DNA of 64,000 bases, taken from NCBI GenBank assembly GCA_002104905.1, contig MCFE01000122.1:1-64000 (forward strand), written 5' to 3'. Each line of letters begins with the position of its first letter. The first letter of the stretch is position 1. Below the pieces are notes generated by a model. The model was not told where the DNA came from. It ran no database searches and worked only from the letters and a program-made list of their open reading frames with translations. Source of the stretch: Basidiobolus meristosporus CBS 931.73 (taxonomy: Eukaryota > Basidiobolomycota > Basidiobolomycetes > Basidiobolales > Basidiobolaceae). Positions 21,333 through 38,105 of this stretch are shown here, in pieces. Made by a program: the position numbers and the translations under genes.

Positions 21333-21758
21333 ACTCACACTCCTATCTATGCATTCTTTCCTGTACCCCGTAAAAACTGTGGTTCCCCTTCTTTTAGCAT
21401 TTTCCATTTGAACTCGTGAGACTTGTTTGTTCAAGTAGACTTTGAAATAAATCCAAATGTCTCTTTAATTTCTGGATAGTAGGGTCTTTGGGGCCATCAT
21501 GCGGGGAGTGTCGGAGTCGGATATCGAACGTGACCCAAGACCCACCGAAAACTTCGTCTGGCGTCGAACCAGAACTTAACTCATTAAATGATCATGTTGC
21601 ATAGGAGCATGATTACCTAAATCGAACATCAACGATCTTATGATCGTGTTGATTTTTCGTCCAAAAGTGACGTTGGCCCAACCCGAGCGAAGAGTTATTC
21701 CCAGCTCTCTTTCCCACCTCACCTCACCACACCTCCCTTTCCAGACGTAGAGAACAAA
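21333..21758. other. Intergenic region
   Basis: It lies between bL35m and ARPC5. GAAATAAATCC near 21445 is a possible poly(A) signal. A palindromic stretch near 21585-21620 (ATGATCATG ... CATGATTA) is present. No gene is recognised. Confidence 0.4.
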
Positions 21759-22528
21759 ATGTCCTACCGTAAAGTTGACATCGACGCACTCGACGAGGAG
21801 AAGTACGTAGAAGAAAACGTCCAGACGAAATCCAACGAGGAGATCGCCTCCTCGGTGAACTCCAAGGTTCACGAGGTACGCCAGATTTTATCCCGGTTAG
21901 TATACGTTTCTTTGACTTCTCGGGTCATCTCGTCTCCCCGCCCACACCGTGGTGGAAGATGACGGCGGTTTTACCCTTGGGACCGCTGTGGGTTCCCCCG
22001 ACTCCAGATGCCTCGAGTGGGCCACTTCGATTCCTTGGCTTCTCGAATAACCTTTCTCCCCTTTCGTTGCCATCCCACACAGAGGCCAACACGCCCAAGC
22101 GTTGAGCCGCGCCCTCGACGATCCCCCATATGGTCAAGATGTCCAAGAATTGAAGGTAGGTGCTCGTTTGAGCTGACGCATGGAAAGTGACCCCAGCCAA
22201 CCTAGACACCCCCTCTCCCCCAACCAGGATACCACGACACAAGTTGTCATGGAGGTGCTCAGCTCCACCAAACTCTCCGACATTCCTAACGTGGTGAAGT
22301 CCCTTGCTCCCGAGGAGTTGGACGTGCTGATGAAGTACCTCTACCGCGGCATGGCCTCCCCCGAGCAATACAACTGCAGCGTGATCCTAAGCTGGCACGA
22401 GAAGGTAAGCCAAGTGTGGAGAGAACTTGCGAGGTTCGGTCGACTCACCTCGCCCTGTTTATTAGGTCATCGCCACTACCGGTCTGGGCTCCATCATTCG
22501 TGTGTTGACCGACCGTAACACTGTTTAG
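21759..22528 (+). CDS. ARPC5: Arp2/3 complex 16-kDa subunit (ARPC5)
   Basis: Four exons (21759-21895, 22083-22155, 22228-22404, 22466-22528) join to about 149 residues, the usual length for p16-Arc. It starts MSYRKVDIDALDEEKYVEEN. The body reads QHAQALSRALDDPPYGQDVQ, TTTQVVMEVLSSTKLSDIPN, LDVLMKYLYRGM and NCSVILSWHEKVIATTGLGS, then ends IIRVLTDRNTV. The C-terminal block WHEKxxxxxGxGSIxRVLTDR is diagnostic. The protein helps hold Arp2 and ARPC1 in the complex that nucleates branched actin at endocytic patches. All splice junctions are GT-AG and in phase. Confidence 0.95.
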
Positions 22529-22794
22529 CACCGGTCTAGTGAGCAGCAATCCCCCTGTTATATTTCATCGTTGGTTCGCCGAATAAAGCATCTCGGGCCA
22601 TATCCCGCACAGCGTTCGGATTGGGTAGAAATCGGGGTTCTATTTATTTGGTCAGTGAACGCTTATAGAATCGGCTATCGGGGAAAATTCCAGCAAGAAG
22701 TGGAGTAACTGACTCGGCAAACTGTTCGACATCGGGGTAAATGGTACAATCTGAGAATAGAGGTGAGGGTGGGGATGGGGATGGGGATGGGTGT
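22529..22794. other. Convergent 3' region
   Basis: It separates ARPC5 (+) and the ABC transporter (-). GAATAAAGC near 22581 is a likely ARPC5 poly(A) signal. A short GGGGAT repeat lies near 22770-22790. Confidence 0.4.
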
Positions 22795-28785
<5,991 letters not shown>

Positions 28786-29534
28786 GAACTAAGCAAGGAA
28801 TGGTTGGGTATGAGGGAAGAGCAGGAAACCGAAGGAAAGGGAAGGGAAGAAATCGAAAGACAAATCGACCGACGTTGGTGGGAACGCTTGGCGGGGTGAA
28901 AGGAAACCTTAAGGAACAAGGGGCCCAAGTGGTACGGGTAAAGGTCGCAATGTCGTAGGAAGAAAATTCCGGAATTTGGAATGGAATCGGTTGGCGATGG
29001 ATATAATGAAATCATGGATGGATTTTTCAAGGATCAATAAACCAGTGGAAATTGCGAGCCATTCTTCGGGATCAACAAACAATGGCCCAAGGAATGTTGG
29101 GCTACGATCAACCCTCTGCAGAGCTGTTATCTTACGCTTCTGCAGTCGAGGGGTGTTGTGTTTCTGCTGGCGGTGTTGATCGGAGATATACCAGCAATGA
29201 CCATCACCGCCGGAGGTTTCTGATTCTAAATGTCCTTCAGAGTCTAGGATTAAAGTTGGCCAATCACCAATCGATTGCTAATTTAGACCGCCGCCCATCA
29301 CCACCACCATTGCAGGTGATTTCTTCCCTCCAGCCCTCCAGCCCTCCAAGCTGGGCTATTGCAGGTGATTTCTTCCCTCCAGGCTTGGCTATTGAAGGTT
29401 ATTTATTGTCTCTACATCCATTGATTCACTACTCTCTTGAGCTTGCACTGTACACGCTTGGTGCTCTAGTTGAATGTGTAGGTTGGTTGATAGTTATTTA
29501 GGTTGCATAATCTATGGCTAGATGCTGATGGTGG
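28786..29534. other. Intergenic region with a 25-bp direct repeat
   Basis: It lies between the Ugo1 gene end and the ABC transporter start, both minus. A 25-bp direct repeat (ATTGCAGGTGATTTCTTCCC then TCCAG) occurs at 29309-29333 and 29358-29382 with CCCTCCAG runs between. A long plus-strand reading frame over it has no protein-like character. Confidence 0.5.
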
Positions 29535-31116
29535 CTACCACTCGTCCTCGTCTTTGGTTCCCCCAATGACGTTGTTTGCGAAGACAGCTAGATAGCCAGC
29601 GAACCTCATGCTGCTCCCGCGATACAGCCCCTGCACCCCCCAGCGCTGCCACCAACTCTTTTTGGCTGTCGGGTGGTCGCTCTTGCGCTTCAGCGAGCGC
29701 CCATTCTTAGCCTTCTTGCTGCGCTTGGTTCGACTGCCGCCCTCCTCGGTGATGATGCGGTACGCACAATCAACAACTCCATAGTAAGGGGTCGATCTCG
29801 TGCTGACGATGGTGACCAGACGCTCGCTGGACTGGCTCTGTATTTGGCACTGAAGGCGCTTGCGAATGGTATCTACAGGCATGGTGATTATCAGCTGCAG
29901 CGTGTTCAGCCCTAACTCCGCCAGGCTGTACAGCAAGGGGGAGTCGGCAGGGGACAGGTTTAGGAAGCGATCGATCACCAAAGGGATGGTGTTTCCGATC
30001 AGTGGTGTCAAGGCATGGTACAGGATGGTGGGGAAGAGATTGTACGACCAGTAGAATGTCGCAAGCCCTTCCTCTTGGATTATGGTCTTTAGCGCATGGA
30101 AGAATCCTTTGTATTTTTTGTAGTGGGGGGATGAGCTCTGGACCATCAGTCTGGTTCATGGAAAGTCTGGGTTAGCTGCTGGAAGTGTGCCTAGCTAGAC
30201 GAATGCACAATACCTGGTTCGGATGATTTCCAAAGGGCTCAGGACGACTCCGGTCACCACATGGCTGGTCACCATGGTCACCACGTTTGGAAGCGCGCTC
30301 TCCAAGTGAACCAGTGGGATGGTGTCATCATACAAATCAAATGTGTCGTTTAGCACCGCTTCGATGGAAGGCTGTAGAAAGATTTGCCCCATATCGTGGA
30401 CCCAGTTTGTGAATTGACCTTGAGAATGGATTTAGTTTGACTCCTTAAACCAACTGAGCTCTACCAACAAAACCTTTCCAGAGGGACAGCCACCCCTCGG
30501 TCGGATGTCTCGCTAGCGTTTGCATGGAATCCCAAACGCCCGCCTCAAGGGGGGGAAGCGCATGTGAGAGGCTAGTGTTGGCCAGGCCTCGAGGCTGGGT
30601 ATCGTAGCCAAGGTTTACATCGTAGAACTCCGGATCATCTGAGTCGGCATGCTGTTCGTTTATACACCGGGTTAGTATGCAATGGAAAACACGCGACAAG
30701 GGGGTAAAGCGCAATGACGTTGATCAAGGCAGTAGAACCTCTTGTGATAGTACGTTTAAAAGCCACCTCACCTCTTGTTGATGCCCTTCTTCAAGCGAGG
30801 CTCTCAGCAATTGCTCGTCACTAGGCAGATATTGGACCTGGAGCAAGGTCTCGCCAACGGCGAAGGGAAATACGAGTCCGGTGGTCAAATAGCGGATCCC
30901 GGCGTATGTGGAGAGCTCCTTTAGAGTTAACTTTTCGTCAAAATCCAATGCTTTCAGGTCAGCTAAGCTACTTAGGTACGTTTTATTTGCCTGGGTCAGC
31001 GGGAAAGTATCCTCACGAGGGTCCAAGGGCACCTTGTGTGCGTAAGGGCGATACTTGTTCTCCGGTGAAGGCATGTAGGAATTATGGGAATAACTAAAGG
31101 CCTGACCGTGTGGCAT
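29535..31116 (-). CDS. UGO1: Ugo1-like mitochondrial outer-membrane carrier-fold fusion factor
   Basis: Four exons from ATG at 31116 (MPHGQAFSYSHNSYMPSPEN) to the stop at 29535. It has carrier-fold repeats with modified signatures: ALPPLEAGVWDSMQTL, LSLWKGFVGR, HVVTGVVLSPLEIIRTR, FHALKTIIQEEGLATFYWSY, LIITMPVDTIRKRLQ and YRIITEEGG, then GLYRGSSMRFAGYLAVFANN. The P-x-D/E-x-x-K/R triplets are partly kept (SPLEIIRTR, MPVDTIRKR) while the first repeat is lost. The acidic DP.FYDVNLGYDTQPRG text and overall order fit Ugo1 (animal SLC25A46), which works with Fzo1 and Mgm1 in mitochondrial fusion and not in metabolite transport. A Lys-rich insert (RTKRSKKAKNGRSLKRK) sits before the last helix. Confidence 0.8.
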
Positions 31117-31408
31117 GGTTATTAGGGTTCACTGGACGACGTTTGTCCAAAGACAGATGATGTAGAATCTCCAGATCAGTGAAGCAATATTTTTGTGCTG
31201 ACGATCCTATCCCATTGGATTTATTCACGAGCACATTTGAATCAGTTTGGAATATCCTCTTATTTGCTTGATTAAGAGGTGATTCAAAACATCCATAATA
31301 ATATATTCCATTACCCACTTTAGTACGAAATTTCATTACTGCTCGCTCCAATTGCTTATCCTTTTTGCAACTGTTCCTTTTCTTTTTCCTACATCCCCTC
31401 TTGCTACG
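31117..31408. promoter_or_regulatory. Divergent promoter region between Ugo1 and PP4-regulator genes
   Basis: About 290 bp between two divergent starts. No TATA box is obvious. Confidence 0.35.
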
Positions 31409-34400
31409 ATGGCAGGTGAGTGCTCGTTTCCCGCTTCTCCTCGACGTCCTGCTGCTGCTGTTTAGGTCCTAAGGTTGCTAAACCACCGTAATTGTAGATC
31501 TTGGCCTATCATACGAAGTATTGGATCAGCAATTCGACTCGGAGATGCTCATGGAGCACTTGGAAAATCCAGAAGGTTCATCTCTCTCGCTTGTGTTGAT
31601 GCGTTCTATTTGACGGATAGTAATCCCCTTTGTTGCCATGGCCCAGTCTCCGACGATGAGCTGAATGATGAATTCGAACCAAAATATTCGCCCCTCGAGA
31701 AAGTGTTTCTCTACTCCAAGAGCGACCTCACTGCACATCGGTATTCCTCCCCTCCTTGTCTCGCGGCGCCTCAGTCTGCTGATTGAATTGTGTGTTGATA
31801 GAATTTGGATTGCCCAAGAGCTACCTGATCTTGTTCGAGAAATCGAGGCTCAGGAAGCCATTGAATATGTTATTCCTCTACTATACGAGCTCGGAAGTGA
31901 CGACGGTAATCTTGCTTCGCAGCTTGTGCTATGCCGCATCAACCTAACGTTGACCATTTCTAGAGGACAAAGTCCGGGAGATATTTGCGGAGAACCTGGA
32001 TCAGGTTCTATTGTACTTCTACCAGGTTAGGGCTCTTGTCATAATCCACTTAATCCTAACCGAGCCGAGCCAAACTGAACGGCGTTGAATTGGTGAATTT
32101 AGACCTTCCCACCCAGTACAACCGGCGAGTCCTGCGAGGTGAACCAGTTGACCCCAAACTCCTTCTCGCTTCTTTTACGCACCCTGATCCTAGAATGGAA
32201 CACCATCATAGCCTCGGCTGCCCAAAAGTGTATTGTTTCTCTCGCAAAGAATCTACCGAAGGACCTTGTTGATCAAGAAATCGTCCATGGGATCATCATT
32301 CAGCTCGGGAACGGTGAGGGGTGTCTACGAGTCGAAGAGAAAGACCAAGGCAAAGCTGCCATGCTGAAGGTAGACCCTGGATGCTGGAGTATTCGACCGA
32401 CTAGCACTAACGGCTCAATTGGTAGACCATGGCGATATTGGCGGAAGTTGTGGATGCCAGCTCCATCACGGATATTTTCATCCCAACCTTATCACAAGTG
32501 GTGGCCGATCCCACATTTGGCGTTCGCAAAGTACGTTGCCTTTGCGGAAGAAGCGAACCAACTTTACTAAACCAGAGCACTTTTCTAGGAGATTCCAGCG
32601 GTTATAAGCGCAGTCATCAAAGTGGTTTCCAAAGATGTTGCCGTCGAGACCTTGGTATTTCTCAATCTTAGATTGCGTTGCGGCTGTGGCGTCTGATCGA
32701 GTTACGTTTAGCTACCGTTGTACGAACGTTTGGCCGGCGATGACATATGGCAGGTTCGCAAATCCTGCGCCCTTGTTTTGCCAGAGATATGCGCCTCCGT
32801 CCCAACCGCTGCTCAGCTAGAAAAGTGCCTTCCAATCTTCGACGCCATGGCTACCGATGTGAGCCGGTGGGTTCAGACATGTGCTGAGGATGGACTGGGA
32901 AGGCTAATCGCCATATTTGATGGCCAAGAGGTATGCATCTTCTTATACACGCTTACTTGAATATTAGTCTTATTCAAACCAACATTCTAGGTTCCTGAAG
33001 TCTTAATCGATAAATACATGTCTATGTTCCCATCCTCCAACAAAAACTCGATCCGCGACCCCGATAGAACACTCAGGTGCGCGTACAACTTCCCAGGTAC
33101 AGAAGGCGTCGAAGCATCCTTCCCAACCACTCCCTTCTAATGGTGCCCGTTTCTTTAGCTGTCCTAATGACCCTAGGCTCAAAGAAATGGCCGGATCTTG
33201 CTGAAGATTACATCGCCCTCTGTAGAGACACTCAAGTACGCTTGGCTAATCAGCAATCATGGGGATGTGCGAGTAACTAAAGTTGTGTTTATAGTTGAGC
33301 GTGCGTCGAACATTGGCCTACTCTCTCCACGAAGTAGCCAAACTACTGAAAGACAACTCTGATGCATGTGACCGACAGCTTGCGCCGCTCTTTGGCTTCT
33401 TCATGATGGACACGGACGAAGTATGTCGATGCTTTGCGACCTTTCTTAGTATCTTGCTAACTGGGGGTGGGGTTTCAGATTAGGATAGGTGTTCTGCAAA
33501 ATGCATCTGCTTTTCTTGAATGCCTAAGCCCATCCACACGGGAGATGTACCTATCGGTATTGGAGGACATCTGGGAGGCCGAATCTCGAAATTGGAGAAT
33601 TCGTGAGCATGTTGCACAGTATGTATCCATTTATTTCGACGTGCACCTCGGCAGTTCTCAAACAACTTTGCGATTAGGCAATTACCTGCACTATGCAACA
33701 TATATCCCGACTCAATTGTAGTGAACAGCATCTTGCCTATCGCAGTCAAATGTCTGAACGACCCAGTTTCCAGGGTGAGAGAAACTGCAGTCTCCTCGGT
33801 AAGGGCAAAAGTTCTGTTGACTCCGAGCCAACTGCTTACCTTTCATCATCAGGTGCCCATCATCTACACAAAGTCCAAAGATGAACTGGGGCTTTCCTCC
33901 AAGGTTTTCGAGACAATCCTAAAATTCGGGCTGGCCTCATCTTTCCGTGACAGAATGATGTACGTATCCAGCAATTAGCGTAGCACCATTCCCATCCACT
34001 AAACGCCTATCACCCCTCCCCCAGATTCGTCCAAATTTGCCAAGCCTTACTCGAGATCCACGATATCGACTTGTCCAGATTCGGCGAGGTCTTGATGCCA
34101 GTCTTCTACCAGCTCAGCAACGATAAGGTGGCTAATGTCAGACTTCTGGTTGCGCACACCACAAAGCTGCTGATCACCTTGATTTATGGTATTTGCCTAC
34201 TATCCCCCTTTCTTCGACGAGCCTTATCTTAATTTACCGCGCCTACCCAGACAACGACAAGCTGAGATGTTCAGAGAAATTCCTGGAGCAAGTAGAGGGC
34301 TTGGTTGCTCGTTTGAGCAATGACTCCGACCCCGAGATCAGATCCCTGTTGTCTGAGTCGCTTCTCAATCCACACTTCAGCCACATCGTGGTCAAAGAGA

Positions 34401-34714
34401 GCAATGGAGACAGCGAGAAGGCGGAAAGCCCCATTGTGACTCAGAACGGAACCCACGAAGCAAACCCCGACTTGAAATCGGAGGCGGAAGATCAAGTCAA
34501 GGATGTTGCCAAGCAGACCGAGAATATCCGAATCTCGGAGCCGGTTAAAATCACCCGTGTCGTGTCCGCATCGAACAACTCCAAGCCATTGGACTTAATA
34601 GATTCCGATCAACAGGCGACTCATCTTCAGAACGAGCACCCCAACCTGAACTCCACATCTCACTCGACTCTCGTTTCATCAAATGGCATTTCTCCCGTGG
34701 ACTTGGAAAACTGA
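31409..34714 (+). CDS. HEAT-repeat phosphatase regulatory subunit, PPP4R1-like
   Basis: A gene of about a dozen exons. Exon 1 is only seven bases (ATGGCAG, 31409-31415); exon 2 gives DLGLSYEVLDQQFDSEML. HEAT repeats follow: ELPDLVREIEAQEAIEYVIP, KVREIFAENLDQVLLYFYQ, LILEWNTIIASAAQKCIVSL, IWQVRKSCALVLPEICASVP, WVQTCAEDGLGRLIAIFDG, VRRTLAYSLHEVAKLL and NSILPIAVKCLNDPVSRVRE. The set resembles PPP4R1, a scaffold of protein phosphatase 4, more than the 15-repeat PP2A A subunit. The last 150 residues are hydrophilic and likely unstructured (KEAESPIV-type, Asn/Ser-rich), ending NGISPVDLEN. A short region near 33090-33130 is hard to splice cleanly. Confidence 0.72.
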
Positions 34715-35113
34715 CTTTCCAAGCATGACGAAGCTGCATGTTAGCGATCATCTTTATATACATTGACAGTCATCAACCATTATGTAAACCTCCCCTACAC
34801 GTCTTTCGCGAGCTCGGTTCACTTTCCTTCTTTACTAGACTTCCATCTTGGATCCACTAAAAGAAAACGAGGGCGGAAACCACTCGATTGGGTACTCTTG
34901 TCTTCTTCGTCATGAAATCACTAGTTTTGTCTCATACCACTCGATTTCTTCCACCGCTTGTGGTCCATCCTTTTTGTTAGATAAAAGAATGACTTGATAT
35001 TTGCTTACACGTTGTTTATATTGCCATGAATCTCACATAAAAGATGGGTCAGACCTAGTTCACATGGTTTATCAGCCGCTTTGGCAATTCACATTCTCTG
35101 CCCCAACTACCGA
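34715..35113. other. Convergent 3' region
   Basis: It separates the PP4-regulator gene (+) and the alpha/beta hydrolase (-). No gene is seen. Confidence 0.4.
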
Positions 35114-36111
35114 CTAAAGCTTCCCTTGCAACTTCAGCAATGGTCTCGGGGAAAGCTCGTTTCTGCACAAGAATCGAGCAGTAGGGGCCCAGAGGCAGTC
35201 GCGGATCTCTGGGACCCTGCCAAAGAAAAATCCCATGTGACCCACCGAATCCAAACCTATGTCCTGTGGCTTCAATCTCCAATGTGCCACCTGGGACCCA
35301 CGGAAGAATTCCAGAAAACTGGTGAACGCCCGCTCTGTTGCGTAGGCATCGTCGGTGAACGATACATTCAAGATGGGCTTACGGAACCGCTCGAACAGTT
35401 CCTTCCATTCGGGGTTCTTGTCACAGAAGTAGCCTGGATACTCGGACCATGTGGACCATTCTTGCAGCACACCTGACGGCAGGTCTTCCATGACGCCGAT
35501 TTTCTTCCCTGGGAAATAACCGTACCACCTGGTAAGGAACCTACCTAGGTACTTCATTTGAAAGGTGCTGGTGAAGCCTGGACGGTACCCGTAGTAAGCG
35601 TTGTTTGAGGACACAAACAGAGTGCGGGTAACCAGATGCCCGTTGGGTGCCAAAGGAACCAGATGGGCGCCAACACTGTGCCCAACATACGCCAAGGGGA
35701 GTTCTGGGTATGCTGCGTGCATGTAGTCCAGAATGGCAGGCAAATCCAGGAAACCCCAGTCTGAGATGGTTGCCTTGAACCCAACTAGAGGGTGTTGTTT
35801 ACTTGAGGGGTTGGGAACAATAAACAGGTGAGTTTCTGGCACCGTATCGGCAAACACCAACCCGCTTACCTGGCCTCCGCGGCGGCAGGGAACGAGTCCC
35901 CAACACCGCGATAATCGTAAGTGATAACGGCACACTTGAAGTTCGTGACAAGGTACTTGCTAAACGAAGCATAGAACTTTCGCAACACTCCAGTTGCAGA
36001 GCTGACTACCACCGCAGTCTCAACCGCTGGGGACTCGGCTGCTGGTGTGTATAAAGTTGCATGGATGGGGAAGCCGTCCGCGGCATTTATTATAATGTCT
36101 GCACTCTCCAT
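35114..36111 (-). CDS. Alpha/beta hydrolase (serine aminopeptidase S33-like)
   Basis: Two exons (36111-35870 and 35801-35114) give 309 residues. It starts MESADIIINAADGFPIHATL. The oxyanion region SSATGVLRKFYASFSKYL leads to VITYDYRGVGDSFP. The nucleophile elbow is YVGHSVGAHLVPL, so Ser in GHSVG. NVSFTDDAYA supplies the acidic position and DSVGHMGFFFGR the catalytic His. The set is typical of the YdeN/S33-like hydrolases of fungi and bacteria (DYRG.G.S, DWG..D, GHS.G). Substrate cannot be inferred. I placed the acceptor at CCCCTCAAG/TAAAC because only this choice keeps the conserved VGFKATISDWGFLDL in frame. Confidence 0.85.
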
Positions 36112-36696
36112 TTTGTCTACGATACAGTGCCCACTGGTCCTCTATAAATGCATACATCTGTAACTACCTGGAGATATTGGTCATCGTAAACTATGTGATT
36201 GGCCAACAGTGGAGATTCACATGAAGAACGTATTCAAGTGGAATATCATGGGATTTATATTCAAAGCCCCCCCCCAACTCACTCTCTTGGGAGCAGTCAC
36301 GGTCGCTGACTGCTTTGACAAGTTGGTGCCATTGCCACACTTATAACCTCAGGATAATCAAATGGCCGGCTATCTTGATCATTGGCCTGTATGGTGTTTA
36401 CCCAAAACCAATCCAGCCTATAGCGTCTGCTACCAACCCAAATCCGAGTGGAATCGCGGCATATAATCAATATCGGGGTGGGAGCTGAGGCATATGGGCA
36501 ATAGCCAAGTTGATATAAGTCAAGAATGGTGTCGAGTTCCCTTATTAATTCGCAACCTCGTTGACCAAAGAGGCTTGATGGGTTTGTACGGAAGAGAATT
36601 CTATCGAACCGATGAAAAAAAATCCCGCGAAAATAGCAGCTGGCATGGATATATATAAACCGTTCGCTGCGACTCGTACCAGCATCATTTTTGAAT
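36112..36696. promoter_or_regulatory. Divergent promoter region
   Basis: About 585 bp between the hydrolase (-) and the GPI protein (+). TATATATAAAC at 36650-36660 lies about 40 bp upstream of the plus-strand ATG and is a likely TATA element. Confidence 0.5.
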
Positions 36697-37324
36697 ATGA
36701 CCCGTCTTCTTCAAATTCTTGGTGCTGCTGCTTTAGCTTGGAACATTGTCTCCGCCAAAATCACCATTACCTCACCTGCGGAAAGTGAATGGTATGCCGG
36801 TAACGAACAATATGTCAAGTGGTGAGTAGGTAGTTTCATATGTACTATGATCTATCTTCCTAAATTGAATTTCTAGGGAAGTTAATGGCACTGCTCCACA
36901 ATTGATCACTATCAATCTGCTCTACGGGAGAAAAGATGACCTCGAATTCAAAGGCAACATTAGAACCGATATTGACTCTGACTTGGGTTCTTGTAAATGG
37001 TATGTGCCAGTGGATACCCGTAGTGGCACGGAATACGTGGTTCAAATTGTAGGAGGGGGGGAGTCAGCATATAGCCATTATTTCAATATTAGCAATCCTA
37101 CACAGCCGTCTTTGGCATCCCTTGTCAACAAACCGGAGACCAAAACATCGAGCTCTTCTTCCTCGACTGCTACTGGCTCCCACCATTCTGAGGCCACCCA
37201 ATCCCCATCTACTTCTGACATCAAGCCCAAGACCGAAGCCGAGCATAAGAAGAACAACGGACTTCGAGTTGGTGCCGGCCTCCTTGGCGCCGTCGGGGTT
37301 ATTGCCTCCACCTTGCTTTTGTAA
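36697..37324 (+). CDS. Kre9/Knh1-like GPI-anchored surface protein
   Basis: Two exons (36697-36821, 36877-37324) give about 190 residues. A signal peptide (MTRLLQILGAAALAWNIVSA) is followed by the Kre9/Knh1 N-terminal fold: KITITSPAESEWYAGNEQYV, KWEVNGTAPQLITINLLYGR, DLGSCKWYVPVD, GTEYVVQIVG and SHYFNIS. Then a Ser/Thr-rich stretch (TSSSSSSTATGSHHSEAT) and a hydrophobic C-terminus (LRVGAGLLGAVGVIASTLLL) form a GPI-attachment signal. Proteins with this Pfam fold sit on fungal plasma membrane or wall and are linked with beta-1,6-glucan assembly. The mature protein should be small and O-mannosylated. Confidence 0.88.
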
Positions 37325-37584
37325 AAAAAACCTAGACACGTATTCATAGCCACCATAGCCACCACCTAAATTAATAAACAATTTAAAGAAACACTATCCA
37401 TCGTATCGTAGTTATCTCGCCGCCCTCGTTTTTGGCCAGGGTGATGTTTGATACAGCTTCCATCAACATCAGGTGCAGCATGTAGTAAGATAGGCACCAC
37501 GTGGATCATCCGATCATCTCTATAAAACGACGGTACCCATCGATGGACCGCACATCAGCCTTCTCTTCAATACCACCAGCACAC
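37325..37584. promoter_or_regulatory. Short intergenic region with TATAAAA at 37521-37527
   Basis: It contains the likely poly(A) region of the GPI-protein gene (TTAATAAAC near 37370) and a TATAAAA element about 60 bp upstream of the next ATG. Confidence 0.5.
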
Positions 37585-37851
37585 ATGAAATTCACTCAAG
37601 TCGTCGCAGTCGCAGTCATGGGAGCTTCATTCGCACAAGCTGGCCTTCTCAAGAGCATCAATCTTGACGGCCCAGGTTCCATTGTCGATGGAAGAACCGA
37701 GATTCCCAACCCCCAATCGGACGCCCCCATCGCAGCGGACACCTCCAGGCCGGATGCGGAAATTCGCCCCGAACAGAAGATCAACTGTGATGAGCTTACC
37801 AACTTGGACCTGAAAATTCTTGGGCTTCCACTCAGATCCTGCAGATCTTAA
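37585..37851 (+). CDS. Small secreted protein of unknown function (88 aa)
   Basis: From ATG at 37585 the frame encodes a clean signal peptide MKFTQVVAVAVMGASFAQAG, then LLKSINLDGPGSIVDGRTEI and a short hydrophilic part with two cysteines (INCDELTN, LRSCRS) near the end, which could form one disulfide. The frame is open upstream to 37501, but the start at 37585 is preferred because it places the signal peptide at the N-terminus and lies about 60 bp after a TATAAAA element. I recognise no family. Its size and secretion are typical of small effector-like or wall-associated fungal proteins, but nothing shows such a role. Confidence 0.6.
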   Translation: MKFTQVVAVAVMGASFAQAGLLKSINLDGPGSIVDGRTEIPNPQSDAPIAADTSRPDAEIRPEQKINCDELTNLDLKILGLPLRSCRS

Positions 37852-37974
37852 GTCGCCCGAACACTAACTATGTTACGAATGTAAACCGCCGATATACAAA
37901 TCAAGCGCATGCATTGATACGGCCATACCCAAATTCAACCAGATTCCCTAGATATGTAATCTGTTTATAGACGA

Positions 37975-38105
37975 ATAAAGCTACAGATTCCAGATATATT
38001 ATCTCGGTGGATCCTGTTTGGATCCTGTTTGCTATAGATTACATATATATTATCTCTGTGGATCTTGTTTGCTATAGATATTTCTGTAGATCCTGTAGAA
38101 ATTCC
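37975..38105. repeat. Imperfect AT-rich repeats around the WD40 stop codon
   Basis: The words GGATCCTGTTT (twice, 38022-38042 region), GTGGATC(C/T)TGTTTGCTATAGAT (twice) and ATATATTATCTC (twice) recur in this short stretch. The second GCTATAGAT overlaps the stop codon of the minus-strand WD40 gene at 38072-38074. Confidence 0.7.

Noticed and set aside
21557-21573. tRNA T-arm-like hairpin on the minus strand (TCTGG-TTCGACG-CCAGA)
   Set aside because: The flanking bases do not form an acceptor stem, and no D-arm or anticodon arm of right size precedes it.
29052-29501. 149-residue plus-strand frame between ABC transporter and Ugo1
   Set aside because: It runs through CCCTCCAG direct repeats, has low-complexity Pro/Ser content and no family features.
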